64,000 nt of DNA from Allocatelliglobosispora scoriae (GTDB taxonomy: Bacteria; Actinomycetota; Actinomycetes; Mycobacteriales; Micromonosporaceae), in NCBI RefSeq assembly GCF_014204945.1, contig NZ_JACHMN010000002.1:1006503-1070502 (forward strand), given 5' to 3'. Position numbers and translations under genes: made by a program. Below the pieces are notes generated by a model, which worked only from the letters and a program-made list of their open reading frames with translations, did no database searches and was not told where the DNA came from. Positions 1 to 8,099 of this stretch are shown here, piece by piece; position 1 is the stretch's first letter; each line of letters opens with the position of its first letter.

Positions 1-330
1 CGACTCGTCCGCGCCCGGCGTCGCGTGGGAGGCGTAGATGCTGCACGAGGAGACGTAGCTCCAGTGCCCGGCCCGCTCCCCCAGCGCCCGCAGCGCGCCG
101 CGCACCAGGCCCGGCTGCCAGGAGACCTCGACGACCGCGTCCCAGTCCCGGTCGCGCACCGCGTCATAGGCTGCCGGATCCCTGCGGTCGGCCGCGACGT
201 GGACCGCTCCCGGGGCGACCGCGCCGCTCTCGCCCCGGGCGAGGCAGGTCACCGAGTGCCCGCGGCCGATCGCCTGGCTCGTCACTTCGCGGCCCAGCCA
301 CGCGGTCCCACCCAGCACCAGAAGCTCCAT
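1..330 (-). CDS. NAD(P)-dependent epimerase/dehydratase-like oxidoreductase, 3' end off the window
   Basis: Translation starts at an ATG at 330 and runs leftward off the window, so only the first 110 residues are visible. The N-terminus [15 protein letters not shown] is the glycine-rich dinucleotide-binding loop of the extended short-chain dehydrogenase fold. [10 protein letters not shown] near residue 95 matches the strand that carries the catalytic Ser ahead of the Tyr-Lys pair, which would lie beyond the edge. Homologues are usually annotated as NAD-dependent epimerases or reductases of unknown substrate, and nothing here fixes the substrate. The VOC gene to the right is on the same strand with a 106-bp gap, so co-transcription is possible but not shown. 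Confidence 0.75.
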   Translation of the reverse strand, partial: MELLVLGGTAWLGREVTSQAIGRGHSVTCLARGESGAVAPGAVHVAADRRDPAAYDAVRDRDWDAVVEVSWQPGLVRGALRALGERAGHWSYVSSCSIYASHATPGADES

Positions 331-436
331 CACCGGAGCCTGGCACGCGCCCGCAGCCCTGCCAACTCCCGTTCACTCAGGGCGGACACGTCCGGTGTGC
401 CCCGAGCGCGTCACAGGTCCCGGGGCTCGCCCGAGA

Positions 437-1183
437 TCAGGCCGGGCTGAGAAGGCAGAACTCGTTGCCCTCCGGGTCGGCCAGGACCGTCCACGAGACG
501 GCACCCTCGCCCAGGTCGACAGCGGTGGCGCCGAGAGTCCGCAGTCTCGCCGCCTCAGCCTCCGGATCGTCACCCGGGTAGGGGCGGATGTCGAGGTGGA
601 CGCGGTTCCACCCGGTCTTCACGTCGGGCGTGCGGAGGAACCGCAGGTAGGGGCCGACGCCCTTGGCGGAGCGCAGGAGCGCGTCGTCGTCGGTCACCTG
701 GTGCGGGATCCAGTCCATGGCCTCGCTCCAGAAGCGGGCCATGGCTCGCGGATCCGCGCAGTCGACCACCACCGCGGCGATCGGGCCGGTGTCCCGATAG
801 AGCGGCCGGGGGTCCAGCACGCAGAACTCGTTGCCCTCCGGGTCGGCCATGACCGTCCAGGGGACGTCGCCCTGGCCCACGTCGGCGAGGGTCGCGCCGA
901 GTCCCCTCAGCTCGGCGACCAGCTCCGCCTGATGGGCCGCCGACGTGGTGGCGAGGTCGACGTGCACGCGGTTCTTCGCGGTCTTGGGCTCGGGGGAGGC
1001 GATGAGGTCGACATAGACGGCGGCGGGATCGGGGTAGACCAGGCCCTCGGGTTCGAGGTTGGTCACGCCGGGTCCCTCGCTGGAGACTCCCCAGCCGAGA
1101 ACCTCCGCCCAGAAACCGCCCAGCGCGGAGTCGTCCCGGGCCTTCATATTGATCTGCACAAGCCTCGTCCCCATGCCGATCAT
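437..1183 (-). CDS. VOC (glyoxalase/bleomycin-resistance fold) protein with two tandem domains
   Basis: This 248-residue protein is built of two homologous halves. Each ends in nearly the same motif, WTVMADPEGNEFCVL in the first and WTVLADPEGNEFCLL in the second, which carries the metal-ligand-type Glu of the VOC superfamily. Paired His positions are also visible (NRVHVDLA and NRVHLDIR). It resembles the Glyoxalase_6-type cytosolic proteins common in actinobacteria, whose substrates are mostly unknown; a resistance or detoxification role is only a family-level guess. ATG at 1183 is used, and an in-frame ATG three codons later is an alternative. It is divergent from the YihY gene, with about 110 bp of shared promoter region between them. 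Confidence 0.85.
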   Translation of the reverse strand: MIGMGTRLVQINMKARDDSALGGFWAEVLGWGVSSEGPGVTNLEPEGLVYPDPAAVYVDLIASPEPKTAKNRVHVDLATTSAAHQAELVAELRGLGATLADVGQGDVPWTVMADPEGNEFCVLDPRPLYRDTGPIAAVVVDCADPRAMARFWSEAMDWIPHQVTDDDALLRSAKGVGPYLRFLRTPDVKTGWNRVHLDIRPYPGDDPEAEAARLRTLGATAVDLGEGAVSWTVLADPEGNEFCLLSPA

Positions 1184-1291
1184 GCTCTCATGACGGGCGG
1201 CGCCACCAGCGCCCAGTTGACGGACGCACTACGTTTGCTGTGAACCCGGCGTGGGCACACCCACTCGCAGGAGTGCGGCACGACCGAGGCG

Positions 1292-2347
1292 ATGAGTGGG
1301 GTGGGGATGGCACGCACGCGTGAGCCCGGCAAGGCGTACCGAGCGAGGTTGGTCCGGCTGTTGTCCCGCGGCCCGCGGCGCCCCAGCGACCTGGGCTGGC
1401 GGGCCTGGTTCGGCGTCGGCAAGCGCACCGTCACCGAATTCGTCAAAGACGACCTCGGCGACCACGCCGCCGCGCTCACCTACTACGGCGTGCTCTCGAT
1501 CTTCCCCGGCCTGCTCGTGCTCATCGCGGTCGTCGGACTGCTCGGCAAGGACACCTCCCAGTCGATCCTCGACAACGTGCAGGCGCTGACACCGGGACCA
1601 GCACATCAGATCATCGTCGACGGCATCAAGAACCTGCAGGAGAAGCAGACCACCGCGGGCGTGATGGCGATCGTCGGTGTCGTGATCGCGGCCTGGTCGG
1701 CCACCGGCTACATGGGCGCCTTCATGCGGGCCGCCAACCGGATCTTCGACGTGCCCGAAGGCCGTCCACTGTGGAAGACCCTCCCGATGGAGATCCTGAT
1801 CACCGGTGTGACCGGGATCTTCCTCGCCGTGAGCGCGCTCGCCGTCATCTTCACCGGCCGCCTGGCCTCCGCCGCCGGCCGGGCGATCGGGGTCGAGGAG
1901 GAGACGGTCCGCGCCTTCGACGTGGTCAAGTGGCCGGTCCTCATCCTCGGGGTGGCGCTGCTGCTCGCGCTGCTCTACTGGGCCGCGCCCAACGCCCGGC
2001 AGGGCGGCTTCCGCTGGGTCAGCCCGGGCAGCCTCGTCGCGGTCACCGTCTGGGTGATCGTCTCGCTCGGCTTCGCCCTCTACATCTCGCGCTTCGACTC
2101 CTACAACAAGACCTACGGCACCCTCGGCGGCGTGATCGTCTTCCTGGTCTGGCTGTGGCTCACCAACGTCGCGGTGCTGCTCGGGGCCGAGTTCGACGCG
2201 GAGCTCGCCCGCGCCCGGGCCATCGCGGCCGGGCTGCCGCCGACGGCCGAGCCCTATCTGCCGCTGCGGGACATCCCGGCTCAGGACCAGCCGGCTCCGA
2301 CGCAGCTCCCCTCGGACAGCAGCGACGACGTCGGAGCCGACACGTAA
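1292..2347 (+). CDS. YihY/virulence factor BrkB family inner-membrane protein
   Basis: The 351-residue polytopic membrane protein has the typical YihY opening: a basic cytoplasmic N-terminus, then DDLGDHAAALTYYGVLSIFP leading into the first membrane helix. About six hydrophobic segments follow (roughly residues 70-90, 120-150, 165-195, 215-235, 245-270 and 280-305). The family signature YGTLGGVIVFLVWLWLTN lies near the C-terminal helices. The last 45 residues are hydrophilic and Pro/Ser-rich, probably a cytoplasmic tail. YihY proteins were once called ribonuclease BN but that activity belongs elsewhere; the true role is unsettled. A second in-frame ATG five codons on could be the real start. 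It converges on murQ with only 27 bp between stop codons. Confidence 0.88.
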   Translation: MSGVGMARTREPGKAYRARLVRLLSRGPRRPSDLGWRAWFGVGKRTVTEFVKDDLGDHAAALTYYGVLSIFPGLLVLIAVVGLLGKDTSQSILDNVQALTPGPAHQIIVDGIKNLQEKQTTAGVMAIVGVVIAAWSATGYMGAFMRAANRIFDVPEGRPLWKTLPMEILITGVTGIFLAVSALAVIFTGRLASAAGRAIGVEEETVRAFDVVKWPVLILGVALLLALLYWAAPNARQGGFRWVSPGSLVAVTVWVIVSLGFALYISRFDSYNKTYGTLGGVIVFLVWLWLTNVAVLLGAEFDAELARARAIAAGLPPTAEPYLPLRDIPAQDQPAPTQLPSDSSDDVGADT

Positions 2348-2374
2348 CCGGTCCCGCGCGGCCCGGACCGCCGG

Positions 2375-3274
2375 CTAGTGGGCGAGCGCGGCGCGCAGAT
2401 CGCCGGCCGCCGAGGCGAAGCGCTCCCGCGCGTCGGCGGGGCCGACCCCGGCCAGCAGCATGATCGACGCTATCGTCACCGAACCGCCGGCCTGCCGCAG
2501 CGCCCCGTCGATCAGCTCGTCCGGGCAGCCGGTGATGGTGGCGACGAGCCGGTGCGCGCGGGCCCAGAGCTTGTCGTTGGTCGCGGTGAGGTGGACCATC
2601 AGATCGCCATAGGTCCGGCCGACCCGGATCATCGTCAGGGTCGAGATCATGTTGCAGACGAGCTTCTGGGCCGTGCCCGCCTTGAGCCTGGTCGATCCGG
2701 CGACGAACTCTGGTCCGACGACCACCTCGATCGGCACGTCGGCGATCTTGCCCAGCGGCGAGTCGGCGTTGCAGGCGATCCCGACCGTGAACGCACCGGC
2801 GGTCCCCGCGTAGCGCAGGGCCTCGACGGCATAGGGCGTGCGGCCGCTCGCGGAGATGCCGACCACCGCGTCGGCCTCGGTGATGCCGATCCCGGTCAGG
2901 TCGGCGACGGCGAGCTCGCAGGAGTCCTCGGCGCCCTCGGCCGCTGTGATCATCGCCGATGGGCCGCCCGCGATGAGCGCGCAGACCTCATCGGCGGTGG
3001 TACCGAAGGTCACCGCGCACTCGCTCGCGTCGAGGACGCCGATCCGCCCCGCGGTGCCGGCGCCGATGTAGACGAGGCGGCCGCCGCGGCGCATCCGGTC
3101 GGCGATGGCATCGACAGCGGCCGCGATCCGAGGTGCGGCGAGCGCGACCGCGGCGGCGACGAGGGAGTCCTGCTCGTTCATGAGTCGGACCAGGTCAGGC
3201 GTGGAGAGCCGGTCGAGATCCTGCAGGCCGGGGAGCCGCTGCTCCGTGACGAGCCGGGCGAGTTCGTCGGTCAT
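2375..3274 (-). CDS. murQ: N-acetylmuramic acid 6-phosphate etherase
   Basis: MurQ cleaves the D-lactyl ether of MurNAc-6-phosphate to give GlcNAc-6-phosphate in cytoplasmic cell-wall recycling. The 299-residue length is normal. The SIS-domain phosphosugar loop GAGTAGRIGVLDASE, containing the catalytic Glu of the family, and VGISASGRTPY are present. GTAQKLVCNM and TATNDKL match the conserved C-terminal half. The ATG at 3274 is preceded by AGGA nine bases upstream. Sequences like the TGAAG-n5-CTTCA dyad just upstream suggest control by a sugar-phosphate-sensing repressor. The neighbouring regulator upstream is XRE-type rather than the RpiR/MurR type often found beside murQ. Confidence 0.97.
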   Translation of the reverse strand: MTDELARLVTEQRLPGLQDLDRLSTPDLVRLMNEQDSLVAAAVALAAPRIAAAVDAIADRMRRGGRLVYIGAGTAGRIGVLDASECAVTFGTTADEVCALIAGGPSAMITAAEGAEDSCELAVADLTGIGITEADAVVGISASGRTPYAVEALRYAGTAGAFTVGIACNADSPLGKIADVPIEVVVGPEFVAGSTRLKAGTAQKLVCNMISTLTMIRVGRTYGDLMVHLTATNDKLWARAHRLVATITGCPDELIDGALRQAGGSVTIASIMLLAGVGPADARERFASAAGDLRAALAH

Positions 3275-3329
3275 GCCGTTGATCCTGACGGGTCGCCTCG
3301 AAGAAAAGCAATACTACTCGCAATTCATG

Positions 3330-3344
3330 TGAAGAATTCCTTCA
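3330..3344. promoter_or_regulatory. Dyad TGAAG-n5-CTTCA upstream of murQ, candidate operator
   Basis: An interrupted palindrome (TGAAG, AATTC, CTTCA) sits 56 bp upstream of the murQ start in an AT-rich pocket that also offers a plausible -10 element. The position and symmetry fit a repressor site for the murQ transcript. No regulator is identified; assignment to an RpiR/MurR-like protein is inference. Confidence 0.35.
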
Positions 3345-3359
3345 GGCTGGCCGAACTAT

Positions 3360-3980
3360 TCAGGCGGCGACCCGGCCGCCGATGAGCTTGCGCAGGAGCT
3401 TGGTCCGCTTGCGACCCGCCTTGCGCCGGTGTACGCCGACCCAGCGGCTCGAGCTGTCGAGCGCGGCGAGCTCCGCCAGCCGCCCACCCGCGAAGCTCGT
3501 CGCCGAGCCGAAGTGGCTCTCCGCGTCGGCGGCCTGCCCCACGAGGTCGGAGTCGGCCTCCCACCAGGTCGCGAGCCACTCCTCGACCGCGGCGGCGAGA
3601 TCCTCGTCGTCCCGGTCGACGAGGCCCTCGGGCCACCGCTCCAGCAGCCACGCCCCGACCGCCTCGGCGAGATCGGCTGCCCGGTCCGCCTCGGCGACCC
3701 GGCGCCGAGCGGTGATCCACTGCTCGACCGCGCTGCTGTCACCGCCGCAGGCGCGCACGAACGCGGCGATCGTCTGCTCGCGCGGGATCCGGCCCCGGGT
3801 GAGGGCACCTGCGATCGTGCTGCGCGGCAGCCGGTCCCCCGCCGCCTTCGCCCTGCGCTCCAGCTGGGGATAGGAGAGGCTGGCCCGCTGGCGCAGCGCG
3901 CGCATGGCGGCGACGAACTCGGCGGTCGTGGTCACACGATCCAGATAGGGAGGTTGGAGCGCGGACAATCCTGTGGCCAT
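3360..3980 (-). CDS. XRE-type helix-turn-helix protein of unknown target
   Basis: The start is taken at the ATG at 3980 (206 residues); the frame stays open 18 codons further upstream to 4034. Residues about 20-80 (TAEFVAAMRALRQRASLSYP onward to IAAFVRACGG) form the helix-turn-helix domain seen in many actinobacterial XRE-like proteins, which often precedes a larger effector domain. Here the rest is a charged helical region with many Trp and Glu and then a strongly basic C-terminus (HRRKAGRKRTKLLRK), with no recognisable enzymatic domain. It lies 85 bp upstream of murQ on the same strand. A regulatory role is likely but the target is unknown. Confidence 0.7.
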   Translation of the reverse strand: MATGLSALQPPYLDRVTTTAEFVAAMRALRQRASLSYPQLERRAKAAGDRLPRSTIAGALTRGRIPREQTIAAFVRACGGDSSAVEQWITARRRVAEADRAADLAEAVGAWLLERWPEGLVDRDDEDLAAAVEEWLATWWEADSDLVGQAADAESHFGSATSFAGGRLAELAALDSSSRWVGVHRRKAGRKRTKLLRKLIGGRVAA

Positions 3981-4132
3981 GCACTCGGCTATACCCACAA
4001 AGGCATAGACCACACCCACTATCGCCTCGGTCACACATTCGGTGTACGCGACGGGAGTTTGGGGCCCCCGTCGAACGGGCAGTCAACTGATGCAACGGCG
4101 CCCCCCGCCGAAGGAGAAGAGGAGCTACAGCC

Positions 4133-4402
4133 ATGACCGTGGCCGGAATCATTTCAGCGATCATCGTCGGACTCATCATCGGCGCCCTCGGCCGCCTGGT
4201 GCTCCCGGGCCGGCAGAACCTGCCGATCTGGCTCACCATCGTCGTCGGCATCATCGCCGCCATCGTCGGCACCCTGATCGCCCAGGCCGTCGGCGTCGCC
4301 GTCACCGACGGCATCGACTGGATCGAACTCGTCTTCCAGATCGGCCTCGCCGCAGTCGGAGTCGCCCTCGTCTCCGGCATGCGCGGCCGCTCCGCCGTGT
4401 AA
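4133..4402 (+). CDS. GlsB/YeaQ/YmgE family small stress-response membrane protein
   Basis: This 89-residue protein has three hydrophobic helices (about residues 4-24, 32-56 and 64-82) and the Gly-rich pattern of the transglycosylase-associated family (IIVGLIIGALGRLVLPG, then a second helix with GIIAAIVGTL). The family is stress-inducible in many bacteria with no proven enzymatic activity, despite the old name. A GAGGAG ribosome site stands about 11 bases before the ATG. The gene ends 15 bp before a very strong palindrome that can serve as terminator for it and for the convergent gene. Confidence 0.9.
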   Translation: MTVAGIISAIIVGLIIGALGRLVLPGRQNLPIWLTIVVGIIAAIVGTLIAQAVGVAVTDGIDWIELVFQIGLAAVGVALVSGMRGRSAV

Positions 4403-4417
4403 CTCGCAGCCGAGCAC

Positions 4418-4462
4418 AAGCGAGCGGGGCCCCGGGACGTCGTCCCGGGGCCCCGCTCGCTT
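4418..4462. terminator. Bidirectional intrinsic terminator
   Basis: Two 22-base arms (4418-4439 and 4441-4462) are perfect reverse complements around one unpaired base, GC-rich in the middle with AAG/CTT ends. It sits between two convergent genes ending at 4402 and 4475, so it can terminate both. Confidence 0.85.
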
Positions 4463-4474
4463 TGCCGCAGTTCA

Positions 4475-5200
4475 CTACGGGTCCGACACCAGTGTCGCGG
4501 TGTAGACGGTGTTGGTGGCATCGCGATCCTGCAGCGGGTTGGGGAAGCTGATGACCTCCGCGCCGACCTGCTCGAACACCTCCGCGAGCACCGCGACGAA
4601 GTCATCCTCCGGCGGATCGTTGGACCACAGCGTGAAGACGCCGCCCGGACGCAGGTGCTCGGCGAGCCGCCGCAGTCCGGCGGCGGTGTAGAACGGGGCG
4701 TGGCTCGGGTGCAGCACGTGCGACGGCGAGTGGTCGATGTCGACCACGATCGCGTCGAAGCGCCGCCCCGGCTCGTCCCGGTCGAGGCCGCCGACCGCTC
4801 CGAGCAGCGCGAAGAAGTCGCCCTGCCGCAGCGTGCAGCGCGGATCCCCGGCGAGCTTCGCGCCGAGCGGGATCAGTCCCCGCCGGTGCCACTCGATCAC
4901 CTCGCCGAGCGCCTCGACCACGACGAGCGAGCGCACCCGCACGTCGTCGAGGACCGTCTCCGCCGTGTAGCCCAGGCCCAGGCCGCCGACGACCACGTCG
5001 AGCTCCGTCCCGGTCAGACGGTCCAGCGCGAGCTGTGCGACCGCGATCTCGGCCGCCGTGAACAGGCTCGACATCAGGAAGTCGTCGTCGAGCTTCACCT
5101 CGAAGACGTCGGCGGCGAAGAGGGGATCCCAGCGCCGCCGCAGGCTGATCTCGCCCATCGGCGTCTGGCGCCAGTCGAGCTCCTGGAAACGAGCAGTCAC
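4475..5200 (-). CDS. Spermidine synthase-like class I methyltransferase-fold protein
   Basis: The 241-residue protein has the Rossmann-like fold of spermine/spermidine synthases and methyltransferases: VVVGGLGLGYTAETVL is the cofactor loop, LVVVEA gives the acidic strand-2 residue, and DAIVVDIDHSP is the strand-4 Asp motif. LRPGGVFTLWSNDPPEDDF corresponds to the strand-5 region. The N-terminal tetramerisation domain of true SpeE enzymes is reduced, so actual aminopropyl transfer is uncertain; such proteins are often annotated only as spermidine synthase. The start is a GTG at 5200 with GAGGA about eight bases upstream. Confidence 0.75.
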   Translation of the reverse strand: MTARFQELDWRQTPMGEISLRRRWDPLFAADVFEVKLDDDFLMSSLFTAAEIAVAQLALDRLTGTELDVVVGGLGLGYTAETVLDDVRVRSLVVVEALGEVIEWHRRGLIPLGAKLAGDPRCTLRQGDFFALLGAVGGLDRDEPGRRFDAIVVDIDHSPSHVLHPSHAPFYTAAGLRRLAEHLRPGGVFTLWSNDPPEDDFVAVLAEVFEQVGAEVISFPNPLQDRDATNTVYTATLVSDP

Positions 5201-5405
5201 CGTGTGTCCTCAATCCGCGCGTGGGCAGGCCCTGACCGTACGCCCCCGGGGACGGCGGATCGCTGAGGTCGCGGCGGCGATCCGCGACTGTGCCAAGTCT
5301 CGCCGTCCGCATTGCCCTCATCGGCGAAGTTACCAAGACTGATGTGAAGCACTTCCCGTGGTCAGCTGCCCGGCTGACACGCCCCCACGTGAGGGAGTCA
5401 TCGCC

Positions 5406-6119
5406 ATGCCCAGACCCAACACGCTGCGCGTCGTCCTGATCGAGGCCGCCGTCGCCGGTCTCCTCGTCGTCGGCTGGCAGGTCGGCACGACCGCTCCCGC
5501 GGTCGCGGACGTCACCGAGACCGCCTCGGTCAGCGCCGGTCCCAACACCTTCAGCCAGACGCAGCCCACCGGCAACCCGTCGCAGTACGACAGCCAACTC
5601 GAACGCTGCCACACCGGGCCGAGCTACCCGCCGATCACGCCGAACCCGATCCTCGCCGAGCCGCTGACGACCGCGGTGCAGAGCAACCTGCCGATCAGCG
5701 TCAAGGTCGTCTTCGAGGGCAACCAGTGGTACGGCACGACCAAGCTGGTCTTCACCAACCGGTCGGCCGCCTCCTACCACGTCGACTGCGCCGTGATCAT
5801 CTTCCGGGGACCCTCCAACGCCGACCAGCACTACTACTTCAACTCCGCGCCGACCGGCCACCCACAGTCGGACTACCTCGAGGTGAAGAAGGGCGACGGC
5901 ACGTCGTTCTACATCGTGCGGCTCGGCTTCCACGACGTCCCGCTCGCGCAGCGGACCACGCTGCCCGGCGGCACCTTCGCCTGGCAGATCGGCGGGGCCC
6001 CCGCGGCCAACCTGAGCCTGGCGCAGATCCGCGACTCGATCCGCTTCTACGGCGACCTCAACCTCGCCGCCAACACCGGCCTGGTGCAGAAGTACGCCAC
6101 CCAGCGGCTCGCCAACTGA
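5406..6119 (+). CDS. Secreted protein of unknown function
   Basis: The ATG at 5406 is chosen because GAGGGAG lies about nine bases upstream; the frame is open further upstream to 5358. The 237-residue product begins with a short basic segment, a hydrophobic helix (about residues 8-28) and an Ala-rich cleavage region near PAVADV, so it should be exported. The mature part is rich in Asn, Thr and aromatic residues and has one CAVIIF and one LERCHTG cysteine, as expected for a beta-rich extracellular domain. No known family was recognised. It overlaps the next lipoprotein gene by one base, so the two are translationally coupled and probably act together at the surface. Confidence 0.75.
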   Translation: MPRPNTLRVVLIEAAVAGLLVVGWQVGTTAPAVADVTETASVSAGPNTFSQTQPTGNPSQYDSQLERCHTGPSYPPITPNPILAEPLTTAVQSNLPISVKVVFEGNQWYGTTKLVFTNRSAASYHVDCAVIIFRGPSNADQHYYFNSAPTGHPQSDYLEVKKGDGTSFYIVRLGFHDVPLAQRTTLPGGTFAWQIGGAPAANLSLAQIRDSIRFYGDLNLAANTGLVQKYATQRLAN

Positions 6120-6583
6120 TGCGCCGCCGCAGGGCGCTGCCGCTGTTGGCGCTCGCCGGCACGGTGGCGGCCTGCGGCAGCACCGCGCCGCAGGCCGCCA
6201 CCCCGCCCGAACCACCGCTCCTGGTGATGGCGGAGGCGTCGGCGCAGCGGCAGTTCGGCCTCCTCGCCGGGGGCGACTGGCTCAACGCGTGGGACATGTG
6301 GACGCCGACCGCCCAGGCGCTGATCCCCCGGGGAGAGTTCGGCAGGCTCAACAGCGCCTGCCCGCTGCGGCTCGGTGTCCCCTACCTCATCGACGGCCGC
6401 GACCTGGCCGCGCCCGACGCCGCCACGATCACCTGGCACCGGGGCGACGAGACCGGCACCACGACCCTGCGCCTGATCGAGGGCGTCTGGCGGGTCGAGC
6501 CCGACGCCGCTCTGCGTACGGAGGTCTCCCTCGGCGCCGACGCGGCGCTGGCCCGCCGCCGAACCGCCGCGCTGTGCCGCTGA
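6119..6583 (+). CDS. Putative small lipoprotein
   Basis: The ATG at 6119 shares one base with the preceding TGA. The 154-residue product opens with MRRRRALPLLALAG and a lipobox-like LAGTVAAC, so Cys19 or so would be lipidated. The remaining domain (SAQRQFGLLAGGDWLNAWDM, then a beta-rich half ending in WRVEP) looks like the small NTF2/DUF4878-like accessory domains found in surface lipoproteins, but this is weak. Coupling to the secreted protein upstream suggests a shared envelope role. Confidence 0.75.
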   Translation: MRRRRALPLLALAGTVAACGSTAPQAATPPEPPLLVMAEASAQRQFGLLAGGDWLNAWDMWTPTAQALIPRGEFGRLNSACPLRLGVPYLIDGRDLAAPDAATITWHRGDETGTTTLRLIEGVWRVEPDAALRTEVSLGADAALARRRTAALCR

Positions 6584-6620
6584 ACGGAGGCCAGCCGACC
6601 CCCGTCGGTGCACACATATT

Positions 6621-6632
6621 AATTTATAAATT
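6621..6632. promoter_or_regulatory. AT-rich palindrome in the promoter region of the DoxX gene
   Basis: AATTTATAAATT is a perfect 12-bp palindrome in a conspicuously AT-rich patch (6612-6640) about 100 bp before the DoxX gene. It could be a promoter element or repressor site; nothing more can be said from sequence alone. Confidence 0.3.
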
Positions 6633-6729
6633 TTGATGAACATGAATCCCTTAGCTCGCGCGGACCGGTACATCCATGCAGATGGCTGCGACCACGCCCG
6701 GTCCGGCCGTACGAGCAAGGAGGCTATCC

Positions 6730-7167
6730 ATGATTGTCCGACGCCTGCCAGAACTGGTCACCACACTGTTCCGACTGGTCCTCGGTCTGCTGTTCGCGTT
6801 CCACGGCGCCACGTCGATCTTCGGGATCCTCGGCGGTGCCCGCGGCACGGGACAGGCGATCGCGGTCGGTGTGTGGCCCGGCTGGTGGGCCGCGTTGATC
6901 CAGCTCGTCGGCGGCCTGCTCGTGATGGCCGGCCTCGGGACCCGGATCGCGGCGCTCGTCTGCTCCGGCTCGATGGCTTACGCCTACTTCGTCGTCCACC
7001 AGCCGGAGGGTCTGCTGCCGCTCAACAACGGAGGTGAGCTGGCGGCGCTGTTCTGCTGGTCCTTCCTGCTCGTCGCGGTCCTCGGGCCGGGCTCGTGGTC
7101 GCTGGACCGGCTGCTCACCCGCCGCTCCGGCGCCCTCGCCACGGCCGGGGAGCCGGCCACCTCCTGA
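6730..7167 (+). CDS. DoxX family membrane protein
   Basis: The ATG at 6730 is preceded by a textbook AAGGAGG, which decides the start over an in-frame ATG at 6676. The 145-residue protein has four hydrophobic helices and the DoxX pattern (LFRLVLGLLFAFHGATSIFG in helix 1, LIQLVGGLLVMAGLGTR in helix 2). DoxX proteins are small quinone- or redox-linked membrane proteins, in mycobacteria tied to oxidative stress complexes; the specific role here is unknown. A GC-rich hairpin follows the stop codon. Confidence 0.88.
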   Translation: MIVRRLPELVTTLFRLVLGLLFAFHGATSIFGILGGARGTGQAIAVGVWPGWWAALIQLVGGLLVMAGLGTRIAALVCSGSMAYAYFVVHQPEGLLPLNNGGELAALFCWSFLLVAVLGPGSWSLDRLLTRRSGALATAGEPATS

Positions 7168-7176
7168 CCCGGCGGC

Positions 7177-7212
7177 ACCGCGCCCGGCGCCGGCGCAGCC
7201 GCCGGGCGCGGT
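7177..7212. terminator. Hairpin between convergent DoxX and DinB-like genes
   Basis: Perfect 13-bp arms (7177-7189 and 7200-7212) flank a 10-base loop. There is no U-tract, as is common in high-GC actinobacteria. Its place between two convergent stops supports a terminator role. Confidence 0.7.
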
Positions 7213-7217
7213 CACCG

Positions 7218-7844
7218 TCAGCGCGGGGTGACGTCCCAGCGCCACTCGGTCAGGGCGGGACGGCCCGGCAGCTCGCCGCGACCGGTCGCCCAGAGCAGCG
7301 TCGGCCAGCGCTCGGTCTCGGTCGGGGCGTCGGGGAACAGACGCCGCAGCACCCGGTCGCAGAGGTCGGCCGGCGGCACGAAGGACAGGCCCAGGCCGGA
7401 CGCGACGTCGTGGGTGTGTGCGAGCACCTCGACAATGCCCATCGCGGCGAAGCCCTCCGGGTCGGAGACGCCGAGGCCGTGGAACGCGCGAACCTCCGAC
7501 GGCGTGATCGTCACGACGCCGACGAGCAGCGCGGCGCACCCCTCCAGCACCTGGAGCACGCCCGCATTCCCGCTCGCCGCCTCGACGAAGATCGAGCTGC
7601 GCGGCCCGCCGTCACGCGCGGGGAGGCAGACCACCGGGACGTAGGCGTCCGTCGGCGGCTGCTTCGGCCCGAGCTGCAGCGCGTAGGCGAAGAGGTCGTC
7701 GGCGGCGTGCTCCAACGTCTCCCAGCAGCTCCAGGTGAGGCCGCCCGCGGGCACCCGCCAATCCAGGTGCAGGGCGGGGCGGAGCAGGCTGACCGCGCTG
7801 CTCACGGCGAGGTCGACATCATCGGCGGTGACAGGCGTACGCAT
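7218..7844 (-). CDS. DinB/maleylpyruvate isomerase-like four-helix protein
   Basis: This 208-residue protein resembles the N-terminal helical domain of mycothiol-dependent maleylpyruvate isomerases and DinB-like proteins. The three metal-binding His positions typical of the fold can be proposed from TLEHAADDLFAYAL and EVLAHTHDVASGLGL. These proteins are thiol-cofactor-dependent transferases or isomerases in actinobacteria, usually of unknown substrate. ATG at 7844 is the only reasonable start. It faces the DoxX gene across a terminator hairpin and is divergent from the CBM2 protein gene. Confidence 0.7.
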   Translation of the reverse strand: MRTPVTADDVDLAVSSAVSLLRPALHLDWRVPAGGLTWSCWETLEHAADDLFAYALQLGPKQPPTDAYVPVVCLPARDGGPRSSIFVEAASGNAGVLQVLEGCAALLVGVVTITPSEVRAFHGLGVSDPEGFAAMGIVEVLAHTHDVASGLGLSFVPPADLCDRVLRRLFPDAPTETERWPTLLWATGRGELPGRPALTEWRWDVTPR

Positions 7845-8099
7845 CGGCCGACCATAACCGGACCCACCGACGGATTCTCAGTGCGTAGGAGCCCCTACAC
7901 GATCGGCGCATCGACCACTATCGTGATCGGAGACGTCGTGGGCTCGTCCGGTGTCGATCGTTGAGGCGGCGATCGCGCAGTTCCACCGGGCGGTCCGGGA
8001 GCCGGTGTCCTTCCACACGAGTGCCGCACGCGCGCTCGTGCCCACAGGATGGATCCCGCCGGAGCAGACATCCCGGCGGGCGGCCGAAAGGACTGACCC

